Source: Batrachochytrium dendrobatidis JAM81 (lineage: Eukaryota; Chytridiomycota; Chytridiomycetes; Rhizophydiales). Taken from it: DNA of 64,000 nt. The DNA lies in NCBI RefSeq assembly GCF_000203795.2, contig NW_006281107.1, positions 568,965 to 632,964 on the forward strand. The letters run 5' to 3'. A program made the translations under genes and the position numbers. The notes under the pieces are model-generated. The model saw only the letters and a program-made list of their open reading frames with translations. It had not been told where the DNA came from and did no database searches. Below, one piece after another: positions 16,601 through 28,138 of this stretch. Positions within the stretch are counted from its first letter, which is position 1. Each line of letters opens with the position of its first letter.

Positions 16601-19600
16601 TTCAAGCACAATCTCATACCATTCTCTCATGCCAGAAATAACCAAGCGACGCTGTTGAGTAGACCATGTTGACTTTTCAAACCGCTCTAGCTCAGTAAGA
16701 TCCTGAGTAATAATTACGCGTCGCTGCAGTGATCGCTTTACAGCAGAAAGCGATTCGGCAAATCGCTGAACAGCAACACAAACGTTGAGAGCTGTTTTGA
16801 GACGCCATACTGGACCAGTATTAAGAAAACTCATATCACTTAATGGAACACAGGCCAGAGTAATAAACTCGGCAAACATGTCGCTTAGAGATAAAGACAG
16901 AACAGACTCATCTTCAATCGCCGCATCCAACCCCGGGCTCTGCGACAAACGTCTAAGCGCATACATAATATTGTCAATGTAGCGTTTGTTGATCACTTTG
17001 GCTGAATTATGACGCACTTCAGAGTAATTTTGTAATAGCTCCGAAACAAAGAGCTGCATCATACCACGATGTAAGAAATAAACACTGTCGAGAACAGGCT
17101 TGACTTCAACAAATGTCTCGCTAGCAATAATTTGCGAAAGCATTGGCTTGATTAAATGAAAAAGAGTTTCATCGCTTACACTTTGAGGCTTCAAAGAAAT
17201 GTAATCAACTTCTGATACAAGAGGTACGCCAGAAAGAGCCATCGACACCACCATAAGAGCAGAAAATCTAGCTATATCTTCAGCAGGTGCATTATTGGCT
17301 CCAGGAGGTGACTTGATCATGGGAATAGCCAATAGTCGTAGAAATTTGGCACAATGACGGGTGGCTTTGGATCGACCGTAAGTGGCAAATCTCTGTGCTA
17401 ATTCTCCAAGGTAATACCGAAAAAGAACCGTATAGTCGCTCGAAGCTACATCCAAGAACGTAAGAGTTCTCAATGAAGTTGCTACACGTGGAGATATCAA
17501 ATGACCGACTAGACACTTTTCAAGAAAGGCATACATGCCCTGTTTACAAATTGTAGTTTCCATTTGAACAAGAATAGCAGCAAGAGGCATTTCATGAATG
17601 GTGTTTTGATGTGTTTCAAACGTCTGTTGAATCGTGTACATGTCCAACATAATCTGAAGACATGGCTTGCGAATAAGAGACGTAGCGCGGCAAAGTCCTA
17701 TAATAATTGCTGCATCTACTTTGCACGACACTCGCAAAAATGATCGTTGATCTACTGGACCGGATTGCTCAAAGTCAGCTACCCAGATTCTGGTCAGTTG
17801 TGCAACAAAATTGATGATGGTGCATATACTAATGTCGTCTTGGTAAAGCGAGTTCTTGATATAATTCATAAATCCATTGAGGATACCAATTCGAAGCGGT
17901 GGATATAATTCAAAAATAGTGCGCAAGGAAACAGCAACCTCGGCACCAATCTCATCAAAAATGTGGTTAAGATACACCCCAATAAAAAGATTGCCACCAA
18001 TGAACTCGGGTGCAGGAACAAAAGGTATAGTACGAATAACTTCCTTTAGCACTCTGATGGAAAGTTTCTGCTCAGGTTTAAGTTTTATATTTGCTCGCTT
18101 TCGGACGCGAGCAAGATCTATCATGGAGGCCGCAACATGATACTTGGAGGGTAGTTTACTGTCAGCATGACAAACTTCAAACCATTCCTTCATTGTAGCG
18201 TGAACCTTGTCATTCAACTCTTTAGAAGATACGTCCTGGGAAAAAGTGGGTGAAACCAATGGACCCATTCCAAGCTGAGAATCACGGCGATATGAGTTTC
18301 TGTAAGTATCAAGCAGTGACATTGAAGAATTGCGGCGTTCAGATGTAAGCGGCTGTGCCATTCCCAACGGACTGAGTGAGCCAGGATTGCTTCCATGTCC
18401 TGCTTCACGCATCAGTCTAGCAGTGGCAGAACGAGCGAGAGGAGATACAACTGATCCGCGCAGATTGAGATTGCTCATGGACAGGGTTGGCGAAGTGGAA
18501 ACAAGGTCATCGGTGGAAGACGACGTCTGTGATGAAGTGACTTCAATATTGTGTAGCATAGCCAAAATATTATCGCGCGATCCTTGCTCACTGGAAAAGT
18601 TGCGAGAAAGTGGGATAATTTGCTTTATCCCAGTCGAGTTGGTAGAAGGATCGAGAACCTGTCCAGATGTGCCAACGACACCGACGCCAACCTGAACGTC
18701 GATATAATTTAAAATGTGCGTAAAATTGATCTCCAAGTCAAAAGGAAATTCCTTGATAATAGTTTGAAAATTGTCCATAGATCGGCAGTAGGCAAAGCTA
18801 GAAAATCCACTTTCTGGATTGACAATGGTGCGTAGAGCGCGAACACCAATGTAAAACACATCAGGACCACTATCTACGCTGTTGGTATTCATAAGCTCAG
18901 AAATCAACTTGAGTCCAATTTGTAGATTGTGTGCAGAGATTTGTACAACAATATCAACACATGTATCAAGGTGTTCGTCCAAAATAGGACCTTTTCGCCG
19001 GAAAAACAATAACTCGCAAATCACATTCAATCTATTGGCCACACCACCAGAGCTCTGATCTTCTGGAGAACGAGTAAGACTGCCGTATGCATGACCAAAG
19101 TGAAACGTGCCATTAGCTCGTTCTCTCCAGTGTTCGCGAGTATCGTTGTAATAACGTCCACGAAGCAGCTGAAGAATACACTCGTACGAGTAAGATTTTA
19201 CTTTTCCTTTGGGACATAAATCAGAGTTGAGAAAACTGTCCATGTTCTGCGCAAAAAACTCAAACCGAGCATTGACTAGAATAATCACAAGCAAATGAAG
19301 AGCTGACGACTTTTCATCCTCATTACTCGACCATTTTCGAGCTTTTTTGTAAATATCTGCCACCTAAAACATGGTTTAAAAATAGACTTGTTAGTTCATT
19401 GAATGACCGTGTTGGACCAGTAATAAAAGTACCTCGTTCCAAATTGCAGGTTCGCCAACCAAACACTGACTTCCAAACTCGAGAGGCTGTATCAAACGTT
19501 CCAGTGCCTGGATTGCTGCAATTTTGAGTGAGGTTTTACGAGATTTGTCATGAAAACTAATCAATTCGCGCATAAGAGTAATCAATGCAACAGCCTCATC

Positions 19601-20769
19601 CTCAGTCTTGGTCTAAGCACATCATGCTGGTGTGTTAAAATATGACTAAATCATTGTTTTTACATACTAGAACAAGAAACATTCAAAGCGGTGCGATTTA
19701 CTTTTGCTCCAATATAGCGAATGGATGAAAGCACCATAATGATTTCTTCAGAAGTAATTTTTTTCTGAGGATCCATATAGCCAAGAGTGAACTTGTAAAT
19801 ATCACGACGACTATTTCTACTGACCCCAACACACCATAAAATAAGATCAATTATCATTTCAAAGTACAATACTTGACATTACAATGTTCAACTCACGCAG
19901 TGTCAGAAATATCTCCAATAATAATGGAGAATCGAATAAAAATCTTTTCGAAAATGCGACCTTCTATGTCCTGGCTCATGCGACGAAGCGACATGTAGTG
20001 AAAGTAATTGAATGCATGTCGAAGCACCAGATCGTATGTTTCCCTGCGAATGTCCATGCTAGTGGTAAGTCCAAGAACGGTACTTACGATATCTGTAATT
20101 ACTAGTGTAACGGTTGCTCTCTGAGATTGAGATGTAAACGGTATGCGAATTAGTTTATAGAGTATTAAAATGAAGTTTTCCAACTGTTTAAAATAAAACA
20201 TACCACGGCATCAATGACATCGTTAGATTTGGATATTAAAGTAGGAATCTTTTTAGACAAAAAATCCCAGCCATAGGGTGATTTTGGAGAGTCTGGAAGT
20301 TCTTGAGGGTTTATAACCAGTACAGAACGAATAATAGCGTCGCAGTAATTCACAGGTATGGTTTTAATGATATTGATAAGATCGACTTGAAACTGAGCTT
20401 GTAGCATTCCGACGCCAATAAACTAATACATATCAACATAAAGATAGATAAATATAGATTAAAATGGATGCAACGACCATCAAAACGGGTTAATTTATAT
20501 ATTCTTGCCTTGGAAAACGTAAGTGGATTGGACAGAGCTGTCTGAATGGAAGTAGCCAGGTCTGTCTGCCAATGAGTGATGATATTGGTAAGAACGTCAG
20601 CATTGAATTGGTCTTCCATTTTTATAAGTTGGAATTGAAGTGCAGTAATTTTGAGCCGCATCTGGTCTGCAGTTGTGTAGTCTTCATTTGCTATGGCATT
20701 CTGCTTGATTGAAAACATTTCATCAATACTTTCTCGTAGTTTCTGTACATAAAGCTTGATATTTGACAA
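13685..20769 (-). CDS. Furry/Tao3/Mor2 family cell-morphogenesis scaffold protein
   Basis: Furry proteins are giant HEAT/ARM-type scaffolds that work with NDR kinase and Mob2 in the cell-polarity (RAM/MOR) network at sites of growth. The last exon (13685-19363) alone encodes about 1890 residues. Upstream exons lie near 19430-19615, 19660-19869, 19893-20140, 20205-20407 and 20510-20769, giving some 2,200-2,300 residues. Family resemblance is clearest in the N-terminal region (TDIVSTVLGLTTSMDIRR, LRHAFNYFHY, then IAAIQALERLIQPLEFGSQC), in the start of the long exon (HLLVIILVNARFEFFAQN, YECILQLLRGRYY, YIGVRALRTIV) and near the C-terminus (SRALEVYYMLVADTPLP). A Ser/Thr-rich segment with several SP sites lies around residues 270-390 of the long exon. 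The first exon contains a UVR-like stretch (ANEDYTTADQMRLK), unusual for the family. The exact start is uncertain; ATG at 20769 is the first in frame. Confidence 0.8.
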
Positions 20770-21614
20770 ATCGACATGTATTACAGATGCAAGATGATTA
20801 GTAAAGAAACAAGCAATTTTCCGTAATTCAGATCAAGGAGGTTCGACTGATATGAAAACAGACAAAACGTTGCAATGTGGGGTCTAGAAAGAGTAAACAT
20901 GAGATTAAACAATATAATAGAGCCGAGTGGTTACCTTGTCCACCTCGACCACATTGTGGACCAGTGCATTAGGACTGTACATCAAGTACAGTATAATTAT
21001 CTACTATTTAACCCTTTTCAAGTAGTCTAGTTCCGTAAAAGATTTCGGAAGTGTATATGCTAATTACAGAAACAAGTTAGTCATGTACGCCATACATGAA
21101 TTTACAAAGTAGTAGATTTTGACGAGATTTGAGGAGTAAATTAGATAGCTTATTGATATGAAAGCAGAGTGTAGGATGAATCTATATGATAAGTAGATGG
21201 AACAATACAGGTCATGAAGAGTGGTGGATAGTTGTAGAGTAACATTATGAATGCAGTTTGAACATGTTTAAAGTACAAACCCATAAAACCATAAACACCA
21301 GCAACAAGAACATTAAAGTTGGAGTGTATCCAAAGCAAGGTTGGAGTGTATCCAAAGCAAGGTTGAATTCTAAACAACTGAATAGAATGCAAACACTAAC
21401 CAGAAGCAAACAACAGTCGATGTAAACCTAATCTAACAAAAAGGCTTTTCAAACTCGACAAAGAATAAAAATTTATCAAGTCGAACAGATGGAAATGAAT
21501 GTAAACGTAAAGCCAACAGCAATGACTTGCAAGTTTAAATCTGTACTTGACTAGAGTTTTATAGAAATAGATTGAATTAGTAAGACTGAATTCTGTGTAC
21601 AACTTGTTGATGAC
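20770..21614. other. Divergent intergenic region between Furry and VAP genes
   Basis: This AT-rich, 840-bp stretch should contain both promoters. No coding frame is convincing. It carries the 22-bp tandem duplication listed separately. Confidence 0.5.
21318..21361. repeat. 22-bp tandem duplication
   Basis: The unit GTTGGAGTGTATCCAAAGCA plus AG is present twice in perfect head-to-tail order (21318-21339 and 21340-21361). It lies about 250 bp upstream of the VAP start codon. Confidence 0.9.
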
Positions 21615-22734
21615 ATGAACAGTTTGGAAAGTAGATTCGAATCATCCACCCTCACCAATGTCAACGTTTCTTCCACTTCTACTCTTCAATCAAATACCAT
21701 GTCTGGAGTCGACAGCAATCCAAACAGTACAGCTGCTTCACGCATGGAAACTAACAAGTATCTGCTCATTGAACCTGACAAGGAACTGCAGTTTCGTCGT
21801 CCCTTCACCAATGTTATCAAACAGGTCTTGGTCATCACCAACAGTCATCCAACAGCTGCCATGGCTTTTAAAGTTCGTACTACCACTCCAAAGCAATACT
21901 GTGTTAGACCCAACTCTGGAAGGTTACTTCCTGGTGCTAGCAGTGAAGTGAGTGTGTTACTACAGGCCATGAGAACAGATCCACCTCTGAATTACAGATG
22001 TCGAGACAAGTTTCTAGTATTGGCCATTGTGATCAATGACGATGTGATGGCTTTGGAAGGCGATGCTCTGCAACAGAGTTTACTTGCCTTATGGGCTGAT
22101 GCTGACAGAGCAAAGGCTGCTGTTCATAGTGGTTCTGCTGATGTAGACACTGTCGCAATGGTTGATAATCTTATATATGAACGCAAGCTACGCTGTACAT
22201 TCTTGCCTGCACTCGATGCTTCAGTTGGTACGGATGCATCACCACCCTTGCCATTACCCTCAAAGACTGTTCAGTCTGGACTGTCTTCTGCTCCTGTCTC
22301 CGACTTTCACGATGCTCATGAGCAAACTCCATTGCGTGGTACTGGTATGGAGTCTTTGATATGCTATTGTGTGTATAGTGTCTCATTTCAACTGTTTTTT
22401 GTTATACTCTTTCCATGTACAATCCATGCTCAACTCCATCTTGGTCTCAGTCAAACCCACTGCTTCAGTACATTCAACTACCGATCAAGAGCTTGTAGAT
22501 GCTCGTGAAAAGATTCGATCCTTACAGTCTGCATGTGAGGCATACAAGATCGAGATTGAACGACTCTCTCAGGTTCGATTACGTCGCGCTGAGGCTTCTG
22601 GCTCTGGTCTTTCCAACGAACCTTCTGCTATACGTGGTCAAACTAGCATGAAAGCAAAGAACGACACACTTTCGCTCACATTTATCATCATTGCTGTCTT
22701 GGTCGCATTTTTGGCTGGTGTATACCTCTTTTGA
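21615..22734 (+). CDS. VAP family (VAMP-associated) ER membrane-contact protein, MSP domain
   Basis: VAP proteins (yeast Scs2) sit in the ER membrane and recruit FFAT-motif lipid-transfer and signalling proteins at contact sites. The ATG at 21615 starts a frame in which the MSP domain begins near residue 50 (LLIEPDKELQFRRPF) and contains the family signature AMAFKVRTTTPKQYCVRPN and SGRLLPG. A single intron at about 22345-22450 separates it from exon 2. That exon encodes a short coiled coil (DAREKIRSLQSACEAYKIEIERL) and a C-terminal tail anchor (SLTFIIIAVLVAFLAGVYLF) ending at the TGA before 22735. Domain order and tail anchor are typical; about 50 residues precede the MSP domain, which is longer than usual. 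An internal ATG at 21702 or 21744 is a possible alternative start. Confidence 0.92.
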
Positions 22735-22942
22735 TAGAATGTTCCACGCTCATCTGTTGCATTTCCAACTGTAGATTCGTCTTTGATCTCACATCACTTG
22801 CGAGCTTCTCTTCTCAATTCACTCACCACCCTTTATCCAAATCTTGCCATTTTCTTTGATACAAGAAATATATTCGGCTCTTTCCAAAACTTAATATTTC
22901 CCTGTTACCACCACCAATTTATCTGTACTTTGAATCAGAATC
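22735..22942. other. Convergent 3' spacer
   Basis: Roughly 210 bp separate the VAP stop codon from the stop codon of the minus-strand IQ-motif gene. It must hold both polyadenylation regions. Confidence 0.5.
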
Positions 22943-25257
22943 TTAATTAGAAACAGTCGGATCTACCAGATTGATCGAGTGTGTCTTGTCATCTGTATGC
23001 TCAGGAATATCTTGTGGTATCACGATTGGAGTGGGTTGCGTAGTTTGTAGTGCTTCAATCTATATGACCATACATGTAATAAGTGGGAAATGTAGTTGGC
23101 ATACAACCATGTCAGCACGCATACTCTACATACACCCCAGTTTAAACCAAACAATCAAATCAACCATGGTGTAAATACCTGCTTTAGTGCCATGTCAAGC
23201 ATCTGCTTTAATTGCAACATCTCTTGTGATCTCTGAGTATCTTGCAATCGCAACATCTGCACTTCTTGACAAAGACTGTGTAGTCTCTTTTGTTGTGTTG
23301 TTTGAATGAGTTGTAATCGAAAACTCGGTCCTAGTCGCAGTCGCTCTTTATATCCACGCCTATCAAATATATCGCGTCACAATACATCCCATATGTTAGA
23401 CAACCACTATTCAGTGAATACATGTTGAATTCAACATTAAGCCAAGCAACTTGCCACAGTGACTGGATTTTGACCACTGCTGTGGTAGCTGGTTGAATTT
23501 TTGCATTCAATTCAGCCAGGTAAGCATCAGAAATGTCTGATTCAGGTTTATTGCGATGCCAGCAATCCAACTCAATTCCCTGTTGTCTCAATCGATTGCG
23601 TACAATCCATCCACGTGTCCATGCCTGCAATTGAATAATCTGTGGTAAATACCGTTCTTCCTCGGCCTGCATAATGGTATGTATGCATTGTCTTATATCC
23701 TTCATCTAATATACCCAACAATTCAAACTGTTATTGTTTAAACACTTTGGATACAACTCGGAATAAATTATACCTGTCGTTGTAGCTTCTCTACTTTTGA
23801 CGATATGTTGGATATACTCGAAACATTGAGCTTGTATTCCTCTAAAAGACGAGTTTCAGCCTGATGCAGTTCAAACATTTCTGATGAAGAATGCAGCATC
23901 TCTGATAAATCTCCAGTGACGTCAAGTACTTGCTTTCTAAGTAAATGGTATTCAAAAGGCATCCTATCAACACGTTGAATGCAATACACTATAAAAACCA
24001 ATTCAACAACAGTAAAACTCACTGTAATGGGTCGTGAGGACCTTGAATCGGATGTGTGGGCTCAACTAATGCATGGTTTTAAATATAAAAGTATTGTCAG
24101 AAACCGAGTCACGTTTGATTCAAGACACAAAATAGATGCAGTATTGATGAAAAAGTACATAGCATACCCGAGGACAAGAACTTTGTAGGAATGGTAGCTG
24201 GACTATTGATACCATGCGACGAAATCAAATGAGAATGATCCATATCTGCACGTCGAGAGTCGATAAGATCGCGACTCTTTGGGTTGGTCCATGTTTCATG
24301 AGAATGGCCATGTTTTAAAGAAGCATCCCAGTAGTTTTGCTCATCACCATCTTGATACTGTGGTTGAGATATGGGCAGCATGTTTAAAGGAACACTCACT
24401 GCTTGTTTTTTAAACGTCTTTACATCTTGTACAATAGTTTGCTGACGACTGTGACCATCCAGAGGTTGTGTGGAATCATGCCCTGTTGTCCAGGCTTGTC
24501 GACGCACATCATTCAAGGAGGTTTCTGGTGCATTGTAAGCTAAAGATCGCCCCATTATTGGACCAGCTGGATAGTGTTGAGGATCACGACTCTTGCTTTG
24601 ATTATGATGCTTTGTGTGTCGATAGGTTGAATCCTGATGAGTCTGATTGGATGGATTAGAGATAGAATACGCTGAGGTAGGCTCAGTTGGGATGTACCTT
24701 GGATTGTGTTCCAGAATGGATGAATGGACAGTATCATCATAATGTCGTGTGCGTCCATTGAGATGGTTCAAGGAATAGCCTTGATCCTTGATGCTGCCAT
24801 CAGAATGTCCGATATCCAGATAGTCAGCGTATCCATTATGATCCACATAACGCAGTCGTGGATCCCAAACATGATGTCCACTCATCCGTTCATCATGGAT
24901 ATCCGTAGTATTGGGGTGCTTACTAAACAGTCCTTGTTGATGGTATCTGGACTGATGCTCATCAAACTGGGACATGCTCGAGTTTCTATCGTAGTAATTA
25001 TCATATGGTCCTGAAGAGTTGCTACGTCCAGTATCATGACTGTACTCTATCAAACGACCATTTCCATCTAACCTCCGGTTAGTATGTACGGTAGACATCT
25101 TGGTAGTTGCATTACTAGCAGAATGACCGCCTTCAACCAGATTGGTTCTTGCAGCGACTGGTGCTGTTGTGACATCTCCAAACAACATCGAAGTACTAAT
25201 GCGGTCTGTTCCAACTTTTGGTCTAGAGCGGAATACTTCTTCGTAGGTAGGCTGCAT
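22943..25257 (-). CDS. IQ-motif protein of unknown function
   Basis: I do not recognise the family. The first in-frame ATG is at 25257 (MQPTYEEVFRSRPKVG). The long first exon encodes roughly 360 residues rich in His, Ser, Asp and Tyr, probably disordered, after a conserved-looking start (GTDRISTSMLFGD). It is followed by small exons: one encoding VEPTHPIQGPHDPLQ (about 24020-24066), a coiled coil (about 23780-23960, LRKQVLDVTGDLSEMLHSS), and an exon at about 23455-23705 with an IQ motif (IIQLQAWTRGWIVRNRLR). A second IQ motif is assembled across an intron (VVKIQSLWQ joined to RGYKERLRLG), and a Gln-rich helix follows (LQLIQTTQQKRLHSLCQEVQ). The last exon (about 23061-22943) ends VDPTVSN. Two IQ motifs suggest calmodulin or myosin light-chain binding. 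A ciliary or flagellar role would fit a zoospore-forming fungus but is only a guess. Confidence 0.6.
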
Positions 25258-25436
25258 AAGTGTTGCAGGCCAAACAGAATCTTCCAATTGAATTCAAAGT
25301 CGGACTGAATTGCAATAAAGATTAGAATGATCGTGTATTACAATCTGATTTTACATTTTAGACTAGACGAGTATAAAAACAATACTAAAATATCAACAGT
25401 GCATATATTAAACTAGCAGTGGTAATCATAAAAGAT

Positions 25437-26264
25437 TTAAATCTTCAAGGCATTGTTCGTGAGCCAGTTGAGTGAAATGTCCTCCAAATGGTTATCCAGG
25501 TCATAGATCTGATTATATAGACTGCGTTTGATTAATCCCATGGCATAAGAGTGACAATCATCATCATGTGTTGCTGGTGTGTTGTTGAGGGGTTTCCAGG
25601 TAGTGTTTTGAAGAGTCAATGGAATGACAGCAAAGGTTTGTTTTTTGATGCAAGCAACATCAAGCATGAGAAGAAGAGCACCTCCTTGGAAATGGGCATC
25701 AATGTCTGACGCAGCCTTGGCAACTGCAGGCTGGACTGATAGAGTGGATGCAAGTTCATTTCCAGAATATGAGCCTACAATGGCGAGGCCAGTCTGTTTG
25801 GCGTAGATCTCAATCTGATGATACAAAGAATAAATATTGTAAATATATTTATCGTCGACAGAAACTGCAAATTCAGGCCAGGATGATGGAAATAGTTTTC
25901 AAATAGCAATCATCATGTAAAGAGTTTCAAGGCAATGGTTGAGTATGGAGAACAAGCTCAATCAAACAAGAGTAGAGAAACGATGAACGATTCATGGCAA
26001 GACAACTAGATCATGACATGGATTAGAATGATAGTCATGAGCACACACCTGCTCCATGCCAAACTGCATTGAGGGAGAGAGAATCCAGTGCGAGTGAAAC
26101 ATGGGCACTACATCGCTTACAACAACAGACCCATCGGAAGAGCCGTCAGTATTAAGAGAGCCAAGCAAGACACCATAGACTGGATCCATAGAGTATTTTG
26201 CAGAATGTAAGAGAATCTTGGCATATGCCTTGTTGGAAATATGGTATGAAGATACTGACACCAT
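25437..26264 (-). CDS. EMC8: ER membrane protein complex subunit 8/9 (EMC8/9, UPF0172)
   Basis: EMC8/9 is a cytosolic-side subunit of the ER membrane protein complex, which inserts tail-anchored and multi-pass proteins into the ER. Two exons are clear: 26264-26049 and 25814-25437. The start MVSVSSYHISNKAYAKILLH aligns with the EMC8/9 N-terminus. Characteristic segments are VYGVLLGS, DVVPMFHSHWILSPSMQFGMEQV and IYAKQTGLAIVGSYSGNE, then ALLLMLD and the C-terminal DLDNHLEDISLNWLTN. The MPN-like fold of this family lacks the metalloprotease JAMM residues, and no such motif is seen here. Length (about 197 residues) is normal. A short 3' spacer separates it from the IQ-motif gene. Confidence 0.92.
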
Positions 26265-26736
26265 GTTGAGTTTGAATTACAGTTGATTCAGTAAAGAAAT
26301 ACTTTTGGATTTGCGCTTTGGTTTGGAATAAAAAATATTGACTAGATTTGGAAATGAACTTGAACTCTTACAGCACAACACTCGTACAAAAACTATGATG
26401 TTTGACAGTGTAGATTCACTCTGTAATCTAACGATTAAATTCTCAATTACTTACAGATACGCTTGTGTTTTAATCAAGAACAAGGAATTTAGATACACGT
26501 TTGTTGTTTCCATATCAATCCTCAGAAGATGATCCAAATTGATGATTAGACTGATGATCCAACTGATGATTAAATTGATGATCATTCAATGAGATGAGTT
26601 GTATTTTACACAAATCTGATAGGAATATAGAGAACAACCACTATTATTAGCAATAGATTTGACTATTGGTGGCTGGACTCTACCACTGCCACCTGAAACT
26701 CGTCGCTTTCGATTTCCAACAAACTTGTTCATCATC
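26265..26736. other. Divergent promoter region between EMC8/9 and a membrane-protein gene
   Basis: This 470-bp stretch is AT-rich and separates two divergent start codons. It contains the GATGAT repeat described at 26528-26590. The last 78 bp before the chosen ATG are open in frame, so an upstream exon joining there cannot be excluded. Confidence 0.5.
26528..26590. repeat. Degenerate 12-bp tandem repeat (GATGAT core)
   Basis: Five consecutive units share the core GATGAT followed by TNNANT/CCAANT-like sequence, with spacing of 12 or 13 bp. The repeat lies about 150 bp upstream of the ATG at 26737. Confidence 0.75.
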
Positions 26737-28029
26737 ATGTCAGGATGGATGGAACTCGTTGCTTGTATTGCTCTGCCTTATTTCATTCCTAAAATATATC
26801 GATTCATAACCAACCGCAACCAGAAACTATCAACTCGACGTCCTAAACCTTACACTCTCAGTGACCAATGTTCCAGCATTTGGCTACTTTTACTATCAGG
26901 CTTGTTTATCTTGATAGCTTTCTATGGTAGACAGACCGACCTTCTTACTGTATTGCGTATCCATGACAAATCTGCACCACATGAAATGCGTAACCAGTTT
27001 CGTTCTTACATGGCTTCTACGTATCCACCATGGCCTGAAACATCCTCATTACCCGATTCTACCAAGGCTACCGTCAAAGCCATTCATGAACTCTACGACG
27101 ATCTTCGTTCATCTGATGCAAAACGACTCTACTACACAAAATATGGTCCCTCTGTAGCTCGTACTTGCACATGGTGTAGAGACGGTGAAGACTATCTCTT
27201 TGGTGCATCCTCTGCTATCATGGCCCAATATGCCACCTTTTTCTTTTTGTTTGGATGTGGTACTATCGTATGGCGTAAACACTCTTCTCGTACTGTCGCT
27301 GCAACTGCCATTGGGTGTATGGCTTGTTTCGATATCTACGTCTTGTACCTTTCGTCTGATCTTGTTTTTCCGAGACAAGATACTTCCATCCCCATCCTAT
27401 CAGATTCACAGTTTAATCAAATGCACGCTTTGAGATATGTAATATTCGCTGGCTTGGCATTGACAGCAGGTTTGATGAATGCTTCGGATGAATGGACTGA
27501 TCGCGAAATCTTGATCGAGTTGGTTCAAAAAACCTCATTTAATTATGCAAGAGGTGATGCTACTGCCATGGCCATGCACACCGCTTTAAGCGACGATGAA
27601 CTGAGAAAACTATTTGTACAGTACTTTGCTTTTCAAGCCAAAACAGACCATTTGGGTACCCATGCACCCGTGAGCCGAAAAGATGCCCAATTTAAAGTAA
27701 GTGGTGTGGATTGTCTTTAACATCATATTCTACAATGTACTGATGGATCTGCTGATTGAGAATAGAAGGACACTCTCAAGGGATTTGGCGTATCTCGAGT
27801 CATTCATGAACGTGACACCATACGATCCTTTATGCAACTGGCAGTCAATGAATCTTTTCTATCAAGTATAGATCTACTTCCTGAAGTAGACAACGCTGCT
27901 TTAAACAAGTCTGGACAGGCTCCAACTATACCATTCGATAGTCCCCCACCCAACACATCTCATCAGGTCGAGGAAATAGTAAAACCCTTTGTAGCTGCAG
28001 AAAACCCAGATGAAAAAAAGCGGAAATAA
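26737..28029 (+). CDS. Fungal multi-pass membrane protein of unknown function (CxWC motif)
   Basis: This looks like a conserved fungal integral membrane protein, but I cannot name its function. The first ATG is at 26737 (MSGWMELVACIALPYF). Two exons, 26737-27696 and 27766-28029, are joined at a GTAAGT donor. Hydrophobic segments are visible at about residues 5-22, 50-68, 150-175, 185-205 and 240-260, implying about five membrane passes. Between the second and third is the motif VARTCTWCRDGEDYLFGA, whose CxWC is likely functional (metal or disulfide). The C-terminal 110 residues are hydrophilic, probably cytosolic, and end in a basic KKRK. ER location would be plausible but is not shown by the sequence. 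Confidence 0.65.
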
Positions 28030-28138
28030 ACCTGGCTTGACACAATCAAAAAGCCAATGCTTAAAATAGTCTAGACAATCCATTTTTACATCTAATACAA
28101 CAGGCTTTACAAATAAAAAAAATCAATTCAACAAGAAT

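Noticed and set aside
20930..21010. tRNA-like D-arm sequence (GCCGAGTGGTTAC) and a GTCCAC/GTGGAC pair
   Set aside because: No matching acceptor stem, anticodon arm or T arm can be drawn; only an A-box-like word is present.
24724..25014. Plus-strand 96-codon frame rich in Ile/Met
   Set aside because: It is antisense to the His/Ser-rich exon of the IQ-motif gene and lacks any motif.
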